A DNA stretch of 64,000 nucleotides, taken from Hydractinia symbiolongicarpus (lineage: Eukaryota; Cnidaria; Hydrozoa; Anthoathecata; Hydractiniidae). The translations under genes and the position numbers were made by a program. Positions 61,401 to 63,420 of the stretch are shown here, piece by piece. Numbering within the stretch: the stretch's first letter is position 1; each line of letters begins with the position of its first letter. The stretch covers positions 16,866,001 to 16,930,000 of the forward strand of contig NC_079883.1 in the NCBI RefSeq assembly GCF_029227915.1, read 5' to 3'. The notes beneath the pieces were generated by a model. It was given only the letters and a program-made list of their open reading frames with translations, had not been told where the DNA came from and did no database searches.

Positions 61401-63420
61401 GTATCTTGGCAGGCGTTTTCAAAATGTTTATTGCTGATTCAAATTAGCCCCGATCACACAGAATAAGTAGTATAGCCTGTGTTTTTGGGAATCTAGAGAT
61501 CTTGACAGCTGCAGGGTTGGAACTTGGTCATTGTTAAAAATGCTGGCTGCTAATTGCATGAATGATGAAAAAAACTATTCTGTGAATCATGGTGCAGTTT
61601 CTTGGCAGGAAGATTATGAATATGTTTGATGTGTTTGTACTGTATCCAATAATTTCAATGTAAATAAATTTTATTATTAAGTAAATTTATTTTATCCAAT
61701 AAAGTTCAATGTGTTTGTCTCATGTGGTAATTTACTCTCATAATTTGTTTGCTAGTACCTGCCCCACTTTTGCTTCTGTTTCTTTCCTTTGCTGCTTCCC
61801 TCGAACAGTATGTGCAGAATATTTTTATTTTTTTCATGACTTTCTCAGCTAAAACAGAAAAATACACATGAAATTTATAGGGTTGCACATAGCATAAACA
61901 CATATTGACAAAATTTTATTAAAAACCCACCTGAAATGTCAAGCTTTTTGCCTAATTTTGCAATTGCTTTTATTTTTTCAATCTTATGTTTGCATTGTTC
62001 TGCTCAAACATTCCATAAACTCCCCTCCATTAACAATTGTTTCTCTGCCATGTTTGTTTTCCTTTCTTCATAAATAGGTTTTAAAATTTTAAAACAACTA
62101 TGCCTTCACATCGCTTTACTTCATTCACATTTCCTGCACAAAGATCCCTATTGGCTAAAAACAAGCTGAATTTCCAACATATTAAAAACTTTTTTTGTCA
62201 AAAGAACCTAGCCGAAAGCAGGTAAAGGCAAAAATTAAATGTGACACACAAGTCAATTTGTAGAACCCAACTAATCGAAATCAACTAATCGACATCGATT
62301 TAACCTGCATTTTGTGTTCACATTGGTTCACCAGTCTTTTTAAATTTTATAAAAACCTCTTCTCGTTCTCAAGATATTCACATTTAAAGAAATTCAGATT
62401 TAACTATGTTGCATAAATTATGATGTCATACTTAATAATAGCAAACTTTGACATTTTTTGTCACCAGTAATTTTAAACCTGTTAATGCCGTCACGTTTGT
62501 GGTTTTCATAAAAAGCAAAGCTTCCTATTGGCACATTAAAATTTTTTATAATGGAAAGCTGAATAAATTATGCACAAAAGTTTCGCAGATTTTTTTGTAT
62601 AAATTAGTTATAGGCGAATTATGACAGCAGAAAGAAAAAAATATGCATTTTTTTGAATAATTATATATAATTACAAATAATTTCATAACGACGCTATTAG
62701 AAAAAAAAACCCAGGAACCTTTTTGAATTTTATTTATGCTGAATGTAATGGTGCAAAAACAAGAAGTCTGCAGCCGGAAAAAAAGCAATTTTAAAACGTA
62801 CGGCAAAAAAAAGGTGTGTGTGTTTATTTAATTATACTTTCTTTTTAAAAATCAATATCTCATGAAAATAGCACCACCAAATATGTCTTTCATCAAGCAT
62901 TTAGGAACAAAAAAAAAGAAGAAAAAATATAAAAGTATTAATAAATTATAAGGGTTTTTCTGAGACTAGTCATCAAGTGAGTTTTTTCCTTTACAGTAAC
63001 CTTATAAAATAAAAACTTAGAATCAAACAGGTCATAGTTTGAAACTGTTTTTTTTCTGTTTACACATTATTCAGTTTCTTAGATTTTCGATTGTGTATTT
63101 TAGGCTTAATGCAAAAAAAAAATATATGCTAAAATTTAGATAGTGTTTGGGTTTATGATATACCTGCTTGCTAAAGACAAGTGACCATTCCATGTAATTT
63201 CATAAAACGGCTGCTCATCCCATTTTTCTATGTGAAAAGAAGGAAGATTATAGTTATAGTTTCCATTAAAAAGTAATTATTCTTTTACACAAATGACATG
63301 CTCACTTGTCAAAAACACAGCTTTGTTTTCTTTGGCTGCAACAAGAAATTCTTCTGTAGGAGACAATGATATTTTAGCAGACTGCAACCATGATTTATTG
63401 ACCTGTACTGATGGGATTTC
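5866..63420 (-). CDS. RAB3GAP2: RAB3GAP2 (Rab3GAP non-catalytic subunit), 22 exons, partial at both ends
   Basis: Known role of the family: with RAB3GAP1 it forms a cytosolic heterodimer acting on Rab3 (GAP) and Rab18 (GEF) in vesicle exocytosis, ER and lipid-droplet biology. Seen here: 22 minus-strand segments bounded by AG acceptors and GT donors, phase-compatible at every junction, together 2460 nt = 820 codons without a stop. Diagnostic matches to the animal protein, recognised from memory, lie in the expected order: [97 protein letters not shown], and [10 protein letters not shown]. The N-terminal part is the beta-propeller-like region of the family. The extreme N-terminus (upstream of 63420) and the C-terminal half (below 5866) are outside the window. 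Introns range from 71 bp to 19.4 kb, and the long ones are packed with transposons on both strands. Identification is firm; lineage-specific splice variants cannot be judged from DNA. Confidence 0.93.
6116..6221 (-). CDS. RAB3GAP2: RAB3GAP2 exon
   Basis: 106 nt encoding [20 protein letters not shown] to SICSMK, aligning with LLLSVWLSKEKDILDKPQ...LHTMLSLLSKMK. Acceptor CTACTAG, donor GTCAAT. The donor is chosen by phase; an earlier GTAGCA after the codons HSL would break the frame with the next exon. Confidence 0.84.
6316..6396 (-). CDS. RAB3GAP2: RAB3GAP2 exon
   Basis: 81 nt (27 codons) encoding [20 protein letters not shown] and IPPMQIM, aligning with [25 protein letters not shown]. Acceptor TTGGTAG, donor GTATAG. 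Confidence 0.87.
6487..6503 (-). CDS. RAB3GAP2: RAB3GAP2 microexon (17 nt)
   Basis: 17-nt exon. It gives GSFLFK with the preceding G, matching the family's ALGSFFFWK motif. Acceptor TTTTTTCAG, donor GTAAGT (strong). The phase is compatible on both sides (one nucleotide in, phase 0 out). Skipping it would shift the frame. Confidence 0.85.
6666..7109 (-). CDS. RAB3GAP2: RAB3GAP2 large exon (444 nt)
   Basis: Largest exon in the window. It encodes [20 protein letters not shown] and on to [10 protein letters not shown], with the LLHYC..Q..L..TF.SLQDF and [10 protein letters not shown] helices aligning to the human [21 protein letters not shown] and VKTFLEYLEYE. It is alpha-helical, C-terminal to the propeller. 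Acceptor GATTCAG, donor GTAAGA. Confidence 0.88.
7218..7308 (-). CDS. RAB3GAP2: RAB3GAP2 exon
   Basis: 91 nt encoding [20 protein letters not shown] to ISKK, matching [27 protein letters not shown]. Acceptor CGTACAG, donor GTAACA. Confidence 0.9.
7405..7478 (-). CDS. RAB3GAP2: RAB3GAP2 exon
   Basis: 74 nt encoding [20 protein letters not shown] and TQKQ, aligning with the family's ELILDIKYPATKKQ. Acceptor AAACAG, donor GTATGC. Confidence 0.88.
7563..7642 (-). CDS. RAB3GAP2: RAB3GAP2 exon
   Basis: 80 nt encoding [20 protein letters not shown] to DVGN, matching the RAKDMHLVKKLAALL helix. Acceptor TTTTTAG, donor GTGAGT. First exon after the 19.4-kb intron. Confidence 0.9.
7735..7792 (-). repeat. 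58-62 bp dispersed repeat, copy 1
   Basis: The minus strand here (TCATTTTCTTGTAAATGTTTAC...) is about 95% identical to the plus strand of 21938-22000, including GCGAGACAATATGTGTTAGA. Both copies lie in the same 19-kb intron in opposite orientation. Not coding in either place as far as I can see. Confidence 0.8.
8120..8720 (+). repeat. Intronic dispersed repeat family, copy A
   Basis: The segments AAAGAATGCCTTAAAA..., GTTATGTATCTGAGG and GCAAGCAGGGTAAGGCAT reappear in the same order at 8931-9150 (direct, partial) and inverted at 23515-23790. Non-coding; short ORFs across it do not match between copies. Probably a non-autonomous element or part of a larger one. Confidence 0.75.
8741..8880 (-). 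repeat. CTAGC-rich repeat family, copy 1
   Basis: Reverse complement reads ...AATGAACCCCTTCTTTGCC, then CTCACTTACATCTAAAGC and TAGCATAAAA-type units. Same layout as 9541-9690, 16968-17310, 17565-17700, 22968-23175 and 23893-24135. Confidence 0.7.
8931..9150 (+). repeat. Intronic dispersed repeat family, copy B (partial)
   Basis: Shares CGTTTAAGTCGTTATGTATG, GTGATATTAGT and GTGCAAGCAGGGTAAAGCAT with copy A (8120-8720) and with inverted copy C (23515-23790). Confidence 0.72.
9541..9690 (-). repeat. CTAGC-rich repeat family, copy 2
   Basis: Contains ACTAGCTAGCTTTAGGTGTG and AGTGATATACTAGC, the reverse of the conserved head of this family. Confidence 0.65.
10381..10416. repeat. (TTTA)n microsatellite
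   Basis: About eight to nine TTTA units; the 3' tail of the minus-strand LINE fragment next to it. Confidence 0.9.
10381..10930 (-). pseudogene. LINE 3' end with (AAAT)n tail
   Basis: A 5'-truncated LINE. The minus-strand frame reads [20 protein letters not shown], continues through [20 protein letters not shown] and, after a shift in an A-run at about 10680, [15 protein letters not shown] to LYEEFF and stop. This is the usual C-terminus of CR1/L2-like ORF2 (the LP..IK motif). The insertion ends in the (TTTA)n microsatellite 10381-10416, the expected short-repeat tail. Confidence 0.75.
11085..11515 (+). repeat. Left long inverted repeat of the 5.65-kb element
   Basis: Matches the reverse complement of 16275-16728 with small indels and substitutions. 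No coding potential. Confidence 0.82.
12486..12770 (+). CDS. Possible small ORF in the 5.65-kb element, unrecognised
   Basis: 94-codon open frame beginning [20 protein letters not shown], with a charged helical N-terminus and a CCLCSRRK cluster. It lies tail to tail with the P2X7-like frame. No homologue recognised. It may be a terminal part of an element gene or chance. Confidence 0.3.
   Translation: MKQRDAALTKRKLIDEAIQNNVEMEHIDRENRQLENSKYCQTEFVVAAPSVNPWRHKRCCLCSRRKQSNTQKAQPFNVTTMKRLDNDVSFCTIT
12767..13096 (-). pseudogene. P2X7-like cysteine-rich (zinc-binding) domain frame
   Basis: Starts [18 protein letters not shown] (acidic) and reaches LQPF, then a TAA at the position where such proteins have an aromatic residue before FEP. 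After a frame change comes [16 protein letters not shown] and later CLCCTEV. The spacing C-x-C, W-x-x-C-x-x-C, then C-x-C-C-x-E is that of the P2X7 intracellular-domain-like zinc module, which I recall as common in invertebrate transposon-associated proteins. Broken by one nonsense codon and a frameshift. Its role in the element is unknown; DNA or protein binding is a guess. Confidence 0.65.
13850..14318 (+). mobile_element. Nested LINE 3' fragment with (TTGA)n tail
   Basis: The frame [17 protein letters not shown] is the C-terminal region of a CR1/L2-like ORF2. It reads through, in frame, from the host element's own protein at about 13850. It decays after 13995 and ends in an ATTG microsatellite at about 14288-14315. 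Directly after the tail the 5.65-kb element's frame resumes ([16 protein letters not shown]). A short duplicate TGAAA may flank it. Confidence 0.75.
14288..14318. repeat. (ATTG)n microsatellite tail
   Basis: Six to seven ATTG units at the 3' end of the nested LINE fragment. Confidence 0.9.
16275..16730 (-). repeat. Right long inverted repeat of the 5.65-kb element
   Basis: Counterpart of 11085-11515. Short ORFs crossing it (for example 16533-16799 minus) are incidental. Confidence 0.82.
16968..17310 (+). repeat. CTAGC-rich repeat family, copy 3 (longest)
   Basis: Begins AGTATATCACCACTTTTATT, then ACCCCTTCTTATAGCC, and runs into many short units of the form TAGCATAAAACTAGCTAC. The GCTAGC hexamer is self-complementary, so the array can fold locally. 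Confidence 0.75.
17565..17700 (+). repeat. CTAGC-rich repeat family, copy 4
   Basis: GTATATCACTATTTTTTATA, GAACCCCTTCTTTAGCCTCA and AGCCTAGCTAGCACAAAACT follow the family order. Confidence 0.72.
17955..17994. repeat. Near-perfect palindrome
   Basis: Core TCAATGTTTATATAAACATTGA with outer ACTGTCA/TGACAGT arms, separated on the left by a few extra bases. Could form a hairpin; role unknown. Confidence 0.7.
17960..19790 (+). pseudogene. Degenerate LINE ORF2 (reverse transcriptase)
   Basis: Plus-strand LINE relic. Pre-RT pieces lie at 18000-18380; RT starts around 18413 with [36 protein letters not shown] and [11 protein letters not shown]. The frame shifts after 18862 to [12 protein letters not shown]...[13 protein letters not shown] (about 18940-19022) and [11 protein letters not shown], the catalytic box (about 19068-19100). 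C-terminal pieces follow at 19176-19424 and 19554-19745. Several stops and frame changes. The C-terminus runs directly into the 182-bp satellite at 19799. CR1-like by general look. Confidence 0.8.
19799..21213. repeat. 182-bp satellite array, about 8 units, trimeric higher-order structure
   Basis: Units start near 19799, 19981, 20164, 20344, 20517, 20699, 20880 and 21063; the last is partial. Each contains GCCTGCGCAGGTTA (or a variant), ATGGACTACGACGTCCCAAG, GCGTTATAACACC, CAGGCCTCTAAAGGCTG, CTAATAAAGGCC and TATATCACGTGG. Three unit types differ in the first 60 bases: A (TTACCATTGGTCTTATCC), B (TTACGATCGGTCTAATCC) and C (TTAACATTGGCCTAATCC), ordered A-B-C-A-B-C-A-C'. G/C content is clearly above the surroundings. 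No RNA gene recognised in the unit. Confidence 0.93.
21938..22000 (+). repeat. 58-62 bp dispersed repeat, copy 2
   Basis: Near-identical, inverted relative to 7735-7792 (shared GCGAGACAATATGTGTTAGA and CACGCCGATGG). An open frame 21769-21978 overlaps it but the equivalent frame is not kept at the other copy. Confidence 0.8.
22968..23175 (+). repeat. CTAGC-rich repeat family, copy 5
   Basis: TATAGCTAGCATCCCACTAT, AATGAACCCCTTCCCATT, then GCTAGCTAGCATGCTAGC and repeated GCATAAAACTAGCTACTTAG units. Confidence 0.75.
23515..23790 (-). repeat. Intronic dispersed repeat family, copy C (inverted)
   Basis: Reverse complement matches both 8931-9150 and 8120-8250. It includes ACCTTGATTGATTAAAATAT and TCACTAGCTAGCTATATACT (matching copy A) and TTGTTATGCTTTGCCCTGCT (matching copies A and B). 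Confidence 0.75.
23893..24135 (+). repeat. CTAGC-rich repeat family, copy 6
   Basis: Head TGGTATATAACTATTTTC..., AATAAACTCCTTCTCAGTCT, followed by TAGCATAAAAT/ACTAGCTAC units. Another short stretch of units is at 23340-23400. Confidence 0.7.
25530..25615 (+). repeat. Dispersed repeat pair, copy 1
   Basis: TTCTCAAGATATTCACATTT, GGATTTAACTATGTTGCATA and AAATTATGATGTCATA recur in the same order at 62360-62435. Confidence 0.85.
26135..26154. repeat. 20-bp poly(C) tract
   Basis: Uninterrupted run of 20 C in AT-rich intron. The minus strand (poly-G) is the transcribed RAB3GAP2 sense strand and could form a G-quadruplex. Length is likely unstable and uncertain in assembly. Confidence 0.9.
27060..27194 (-). 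CDS. RAB3GAP2: RAB3GAP2 exon
   Basis: 135 nt encoding [20 protein letters not shown] to HVPFHCAL. Matches LLYPGYKIMG...GSVKTVNVPFHLAL. Acceptor TTTTTAG, donor GTAGGT. The 19.4-kb intron follows. Confidence 0.93.
27281..27339 (-). CDS. RAB3GAP2: RAB3GAP2 small exon (59 nt)
   Basis: 59 nt encoding [19 protein letters not shown], matching WSTQQGPRVGAFNVGKHC of the vertebrate protein. Acceptor CTGTAG, donor GTAGAT. Found by phase and homology only; too short for an ORF list. Confidence 0.9.
27488..27627 (-). CDS. RAB3GAP2: RAB3GAP2 exon
   Basis: 140 nt encoding [20 protein letters not shown] then [13 protein letters not shown]. The acidic insert replaces the divergent human linker; the flanking GYRDA..GW and FLVIYAP.RGILEV are family hallmarks. 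Acceptor TTTTCAG, donor GTACGT. Confidence 0.95.
28190..29825 (+). pseudogene. Penelope-like element: reverse transcriptase plus GIY-YIG endonuclease, broken
   Basis: RT part: [20 protein letters not shown] (from about 28375), one in-frame TAA at about 28459, then [40 protein letters not shown] and the catalytic box GRYRDDC (about 28670). This order and the DIINMYPS and RYRDD forms are typical of Penelope-like elements. The C-terminal half (29237-29825) has a cysteine cluster [19 protein letters not shown] and then the GIY-YIG-type nuclease [19 protein letters not shown]. It changes frame at about 29590 and continues with [12 protein letters not shown]. The YVG part of the nuclease core is damaged (HGVDSTDS), and 28800-29230 has several stops. 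A dead copy. Confidence 0.85.
30244..30292 (+). ncRNA. Possible degenerate hammerhead ribozyme remnant downstream of the Penelope-like element
   Basis: CCTGATAATGGGCGAAACGC followed by GTTGAAACACATGTCG resembles a hammerhead core: CUGAUGA, short stem-loop II, GAAAC, GUC. Here CUGAUAA replaces CUGAUGA. Penelope-like elements are known to carry hammerhead motifs in their terminal repeats. The position, about 420 bp past the endonuclease, fits. The changed core base suggests it is inactive. Only one copy seen. Confidence 0.4.
30690..30928 (+). repeat. Left TIR of the packaging-ATPase element
   Basis: Matches the reverse complement of 33545-33780: TAGTAGGAATAGGC, TCAAATTTCCATCCTGA, TGAATCACACAACCCCCACC, CTCTTCCAAGCCATCTCAAA and AACAATCCCTCGACCAAA, with small indels. 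Confidence 0.92.
30985..31727 (+). pseudogene. Unknown protein 1 of the packaging-ATPase element (HPGS protein)
   Basis: Frames in sequence: [20 protein letters not shown] and [17 protein letters not shown] (31037-31218), then after a shift [12 protein letters not shown] (about 31222-31257), another shift, then [17 protein letters not shown] (about 31360-31410), and 31473-31726 ([18 protein letters not shown] to YGANILP). The last part is helical. I recall similar TRTGHPGS proteins from invertebrate genomes without a function. A capsid or attachment role is only a guess from the packaging-ATPase neighbour. At least three frame changes. Confidence 0.6.
31731..32018 (+). CDS. Small protein 2 of the packaging-ATPase element, C-terminal membrane segment
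   Basis: 95 codons. N-terminal [18 protein letters not shown], a Ser/Asn/His-rich middle with two copies of SISSNVKNE-like units, and a hydrophobic C-terminus [19 protein letters not shown] that looks like a single transmembrane helix with a basic tail. Function unknown. It starts four bases after the previous frame ends. Confidence 0.5.
   Translation: MLVRLGDVEGYNYSTKLAGLTMRIGETNVEVNSPRVSKSSHNVSASHPPHVTNASISSNVKNESISSNVGEEHEEKSALVLFVGGVIVLRKLRVR
32021..32187 (+). pseudogene. Linker/membrane segment preceding the ATPase
   Basis: Reads [20 protein letters not shown] then a charged coil [10 protein letters not shown]. It changes frame near 32145 and joins the ATPase frame upstream of MINRTLRG. 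Resembles a hydrophobic anchor plus coiled coil. It may be a separate small protein or the ATPase N-terminus. Confidence 0.45.
32188..32835 (+). pseudogene. A32/FtsK-like genome-packaging ATPase, broken
   Basis: P-loop NTPase of the kind that pumps DNA into capsids in Polintons, virophages and large DNA viruses. Seen: Walker [16 protein letters not shown] (about 32281-32325), Walker [10 protein letters not shown] (about 32506-32532). After a frameshift near 32560 comes the sensor region [20 protein letters not shown] (about 32580-32640), followed by a stop at about 32708 and a further shift toward the end near 32835. The GRH...TQ block distinguishes the A32/FtsK-HerA group from superfamily 3 helicases. 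Upstream residues KNFSEYLF-like and [12 protein letters not shown] give the usual strand before Walker A. Confidence 0.82.
32840..33540. other. Right non-coding part of the packaging-ATPase element
   Basis: An isolated open frame at 32933-33127 (ends [12 protein letters not shown]) is unrecognised. An inverted pair AACCCTCTGG (33306-33315) and CCAGAGGGTT (about 33359-33368) could form a hairpin with a 43-base loop. A two-copy GC-rich repeat lies at 33437-33515. Confidence 0.55.
33545..33780 (-). repeat. Right TIR of the packaging-ATPase element
   Basis: Inverted counterpart of 30690-30928. Just inside it (33437-33515) is a two-copy repeat of CTTGCGGGTGGGGTACGGGA. Confidence 0.92.
34310..34639 (+). 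mobile_element. MITE, copy 1 (330 bp)
   Basis: Short terminal repeats AAAGGGGCTAT / ATAGCCCCTTT. Its reverse complement matches 37487-37821 over the full length, including CATTCCGTATATCC, AAAAATCTGGCAA, AACAGACCAG and CATGACCAAGGCTGGAGAAG. No real coding capacity; the minus-strand frame 34183-34464 is incidental. Confidence 0.85.
37487..37821 (-). mobile_element. MITE, copy 2 (335 bp), inverted relative to copy 1
   Basis: Termini AAAGGGGCTAC / GTAGCCCCTTC. The same family as 34310-34639 in the opposite orientation, 2.8 kb away in the same intron. Confidence 0.85.
38749..39452 (+). pseudogene. Second Harbinger-like transposase relic, internally deleted
   Basis: Starts [20 protein letters not shown] with an acidic stretch, shifts frame near 38855 to [20 protein letters not shown]. 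It continues as [20 protein letters not shown], then [15 protein letters not shown] (first catalytic Asp) and [15 protein letters not shown]. It then jumps straight to [16 protein letters not shown], which is the C-terminal end of the fold. The middle, with the second Asp and the Glu, is missing, so it is inactive. A different lineage from the 2490-5691 element. Confidence 0.8.
39600..40260 (-). pseudogene. Myb/SANT-like accessory protein of the second Harbinger relic
   Basis: Minus-strand frame with a Lys/Pro-rich linker, then [20 protein letters not shown] and [19 protein letters not shown], a Myb-like tri-helical domain. It stops at FPSEQW (39846) and continues in another frame with [19 protein letters not shown] and an acidic tail near 39610-39660. 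Lies tail to tail with the transposase relic, the normal Harbinger gene arrangement. No clear TIRs found around 38600-40470. Confidence 0.72.
40795..40934 (-). CDS. RAB3GAP2: RAB3GAP2 exon
   Basis: 140 nt encoding [20 protein letters not shown] to STVVRMWKG. Matches the LPDSRRHGESI...LAAVTDDFGR...RMWKG block. Acceptor TCCATTAG, donor GTAATT. Confidence 0.93.
41053..41139 (-). CDS. RAB3GAP2: RAB3GAP2 exon
   Basis: 87 nt encoding [20 protein letters not shown] to KLSNT, matching the family's GWLGW followed by a charged linker ending KPKVEP. Acceptor CTTTTAG, donor GTGAGT. The pogo-like element at 44626-46361 sits in the intron before this exon. Confidence 0.9.
42621..42656. repeat. Perfect 15-bp hairpin
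   Basis: ACAAGTAAAACTTAC, a 6-base loop ACAAAT, then GTAAGTTTTACTTGT. Short for a microRNA precursor; possibly a remnant palindrome. Confidence 0.85.
43468..43585 (+). repeat. Two-copy tandem repeat, about 57-bp unit
   Basis: ACAGAAACCTATTTTTCATA...TTCAGGTTTCTTTTAT is followed by a second, slightly diverged copy starting at about 43525. Confidence 0.85.
44640..44800 (+). repeat. Left subterminal repeat array of the pogo-like element
   Basis: Four units of the form TCTAATTA(TT)AGTACGA at about 44651, 44702, 44750 and 44780. Candidate transposase-binding sites. Confidence 0.8.
44870..45799 (-). CDS. pogo-like DDE_1 transposase, N-terminally truncated
   Basis: 309-codon open frame. The DDD triad is visible: [27 protein letters not shown] and [18 protein letters not shown]. 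It also has [20 protein letters not shown] and an acidic end [11 protein letters not shown], all typical of pogo/Tigger (CENP-B-related) transposases. The usual N-terminal DNA-binding domains (psq and CENP-B HTH) are absent. The frame before about 45680 switches (the -1 frame has [20 protein letters not shown]), so a frameshift lies between. The catalytic core is intact but DNA-binding ability is lost. Confidence 0.88.
   Translation of the reverse strand: MLPSVNMITSDATRNSKFFLQWYWIDFEVLCRCRSFHENWEISRSLVGNMDETPAFFDMVPTKSICKIGSRECVVRTSGNDKKHITIVLSAAADGTLLPQMLIFKGKTERTIGKLRVPEGFVVKTQEKAWMDEDLMIVWLDEIWVKYVKKINKELGLENSLLTYDAFSAHKTDTVASKLNENKSDALMIPAGCTSKCQPMDVCINKPFKAILRKCWVEHVNKAVEKMPTPTPSNYKLPPPTRQDMVDWVEKAFQIISDDKDMIMKSFDVCGITTTDPSKVRSGEFYSKCMEKAKTILDSDDTEDDPFTL
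45750..46190 (+). CDS. HIRAN-like domain protein of the pogo-like element, partial
   Basis: The frame opens at 45737 and runs to 46324. Recognisable part: [11 protein letters not shown] at the start, [40 protein letters not shown] and [15 protein letters not shown]. This is the pattern of HIRAN-type domains (D.YA.AV...G..IGHVP), DNA-end binding modules, which I recall from uncharacterised invertebrate proteins. It is followed by a Lys-rich tail and then reads into the subterminal repeats, so the true stop is unclear. Head-to-head with, and overlapping, the transposase. Confidence 0.65.
46205..46315 (+). repeat. Right subterminal repeat array of the pogo-like element
   Basis: Three units (CCTAATTTAATACGA, CTCTAATTATTAGTACGA, CTCTTATTATTAGTACGA) in the same plus orientation as the left array rather than inverted. 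Confidence 0.8.
46822..46910 (-). CDS. RAB3GAP2: RAB3GAP2 exon
   Basis: 89 nt encoding [20 protein letters not shown] to LTAA. Matches [22 protein letters not shown] of vertebrate RAB3GAP2. Acceptor ATTTTAG, donor GTAAAT. Confidence 0.93.
47198..47346 (-). CDS. RAB3GAP2: RAB3GAP2 exon
   Basis: 149 nt encoding [20 protein letters not shown] through FLGVYHAIE. Aligns with the family's LSPFDQMKTASNIGG...ITVGSNPFTGFFYALE. Acceptor TTTATAG, donor GTGATG. A 6.9-kb repeat-rich intron separates it from the exon at 54212. Confidence 0.92.
49155..49410 (+). repeat. Two-copy tandem repeat, about 130-bp unit
   Basis: CAAAATTTTGATGTCACCAT...GCCAAATTTTGTTGAAAA is repeated with AAGATTTTGATGTCACCATC...GCCAAATTTTGTCGAAAA, both ending near TTTGGCCT. 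Confidence 0.88.
50905..51045. repeat. Cluster of AGACGTCT palindromes
   Basis: Four perfect AGACGTCT sites (about 50912, 50962, 50972, 51022) within 120 bp, plus variants ACGTCTTA and AAGACGAG. They are often doubled as AAGACGTCTTAAAGACGTCT. Can fold into short hairpins. Origin unknown; possibly part of a small transposon. Confidence 0.8.
51405..51540 (+). repeat. Two-copy tandem repeat, about 70-bp unit
   Basis: ACCTGTTTTTGTTTTTCATT...TAGTTTGAGGATAATTTTTT and ACCTGTTTTTCTTTTTATCT...TAGTTTGTGGATATTTTTTT. Confidence 0.75.
51662..52403. mobile_element. piggyBac-like MITE, 742 bp
   Basis: Flanked by TTAA on both sides (51658-51661 and 52404-52407). Termini are CCCTATTTGGTCTGGGG and its imperfect inverse CCCCGGACTGAATAGGA. 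TTAA duplicates and CCC ends are the piggyBac signature. Both ends continue into a GGATTCCGCCCCC motif next to C-runs. No transposase; the small frame at 52295-52501 is incidental. Confidence 0.7.
53218..53801 (-). pseudogene. RecQ-like DEAH helicase fragment
   Basis: Superfamily 2 helicase motifs on the minus strand: [20 protein letters not shown] with Walker A LPTGFGKS, motif Ia VIVVSPLN, and DEAHCIK (Walker B). The family is the RecQ-like helicases that are abundant and repeat-like in many invertebrate genomes. Frame changes near 53590 and 53360 and a stop break it. A GTAAGT donor follows directly after DEAHCIKMT at 53217, suggesting an old exon copy. Only the first RecA lobe is present. 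It lies in the sense orientation of RAB3GAP2, inside an intron, with no phase link to it. Confidence 0.78.
54212..54316 (-). CDS. RAB3GAP2: RAB3GAP2 exon
   Basis: 105 nt encoding [20 protein letters not shown] to VKDVTQC. Aligns with the family's less conserved linker ending in PPLAYKKW. Acceptor TTTTCAG, donor GTTAGT (slightly unusual but in the correct phase). Confidence 0.88.
55768..55867 (-). CDS. RAB3GAP2: RAB3GAP2 exon with the TIDGFS block
   Basis: 100 nt encoding [20 protein letters not shown] then [13 protein letters not shown]. This is the best-conserved stretch seen in the window, almost identical to the vertebrate segment around [19 protein letters not shown]. Acceptor AATTTAG, donor GTATAA. 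Confidence 0.95.
56210..57005 (+). repeat. Irregular four-copy repeat
   Basis: ATTGTGTAGAGCCTGAAACA and CTGATCAAGAAAATGCATAG-like segments recur at about 56212, 56375, 56810 and 56900, each followed by a GATCATGTGC-like stretch. Intronic and non-coding. Confidence 0.75.
57110..57208 (+). repeat. 49-bp tandem duplication
   Basis: TGTTCAAAATATTAGCCGAA...ACACAAAAA twice, 57110-57158 and 57159-57208, differing by about two bases. Confidence 0.93.
57484..57585 (-). CDS. RAB3GAP2: RAB3GAP2 exon
   Basis: 102 nt, phase 0 at both ends, encoding [20 protein letters not shown] to VGCTGQ. Matches the family's [20 protein letters not shown] segment. Acceptor TACCTAG, donor GTAAGT. Confidence 0.9.
58889..58964 (-). 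CDS. RAB3GAP2: RAB3GAP2 exon
   Basis: 76 nt encoding [20 protein letters not shown] to YMP. The PDWTCI.VGF.SGY.R.Y block is a strong signature of the family's N-terminal propeller. Donor GTAAGT, acceptor AATTTAG; the phases fit both neighbours. Confidence 0.93.
59036..59071 (-). CDS. RAB3GAP2: RAB3GAP2 small exon (36 nt)
   Basis: 36-nt exon encoding [11 protein letters not shown] plus split codons, matching the CIPLASQKR motif of vertebrate RAB3GAP2. Acceptor TCGTCAG, donor GTAATA. It follows a 4-kb intron (59072-63163) and precedes a 71-bp intron, the shortest in the gene. Too short for ORF-based gene finders. Confidence 0.85.
60300..60420 (+). repeat. Possible SINE tail
   Basis: CCCATGCTAGCATGGAAAAC followed by AGACGTTAAGCCGA resembles a tail I recall from invertebrate SINEs. 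No pol III A/B boxes could be confirmed upstream, so this is only a candidate. Confidence 0.35.
62350..62440 (+). repeat. Dispersed repeat pair, copy 2
   Basis: Direct copy of 25530-25615 with a few substitutions. Confidence 0.85.
63164..63227 (-). CDS. RAB3GAP2: RAB3GAP2 exon
   Basis: 64 nt encoding [20 protein letters not shown], matching the F.V.W.GSL region of the family. Acceptor CACATAG, donor GTATATC. Phase joins correctly to the exon at 63306 (one nucleotide carried over) and to the exon at 59036 (two nucleotides carried over). Confidence 0.87.
63306..63420 (-). CDS. RAB3GAP2: RAB3GAP2 exon, most N-terminal one seen
   Basis: Encodes [16 protein letters not shown] onwards to KAVFLT, 115 nt, phase 0 at its start. 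The acceptor follows TTTCTTCAG and the donor is GTGAGC. This is the first propeller strand, matching the family's WLQ..ISLSPT...A...KAVFL block. The upstream exon(s) carrying the initiator methionine are not identified; they should lie beyond 63421, probably outside the window. Confidence 0.9.

Larger units (their letters stand above)
59072..63163 (-). other. RAB3GAP2: 4.1-kb RAB3GAP2 intron
   Basis: AT-rich. Holds the SINE-like tail near 60370 and a copy of the repeat shared with 25530. The short frame 61706-61903 on the minus strand has a [18 protein letters not shown] stretch but no recognisable domain. Nothing else seen. Confidence 0.7.
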
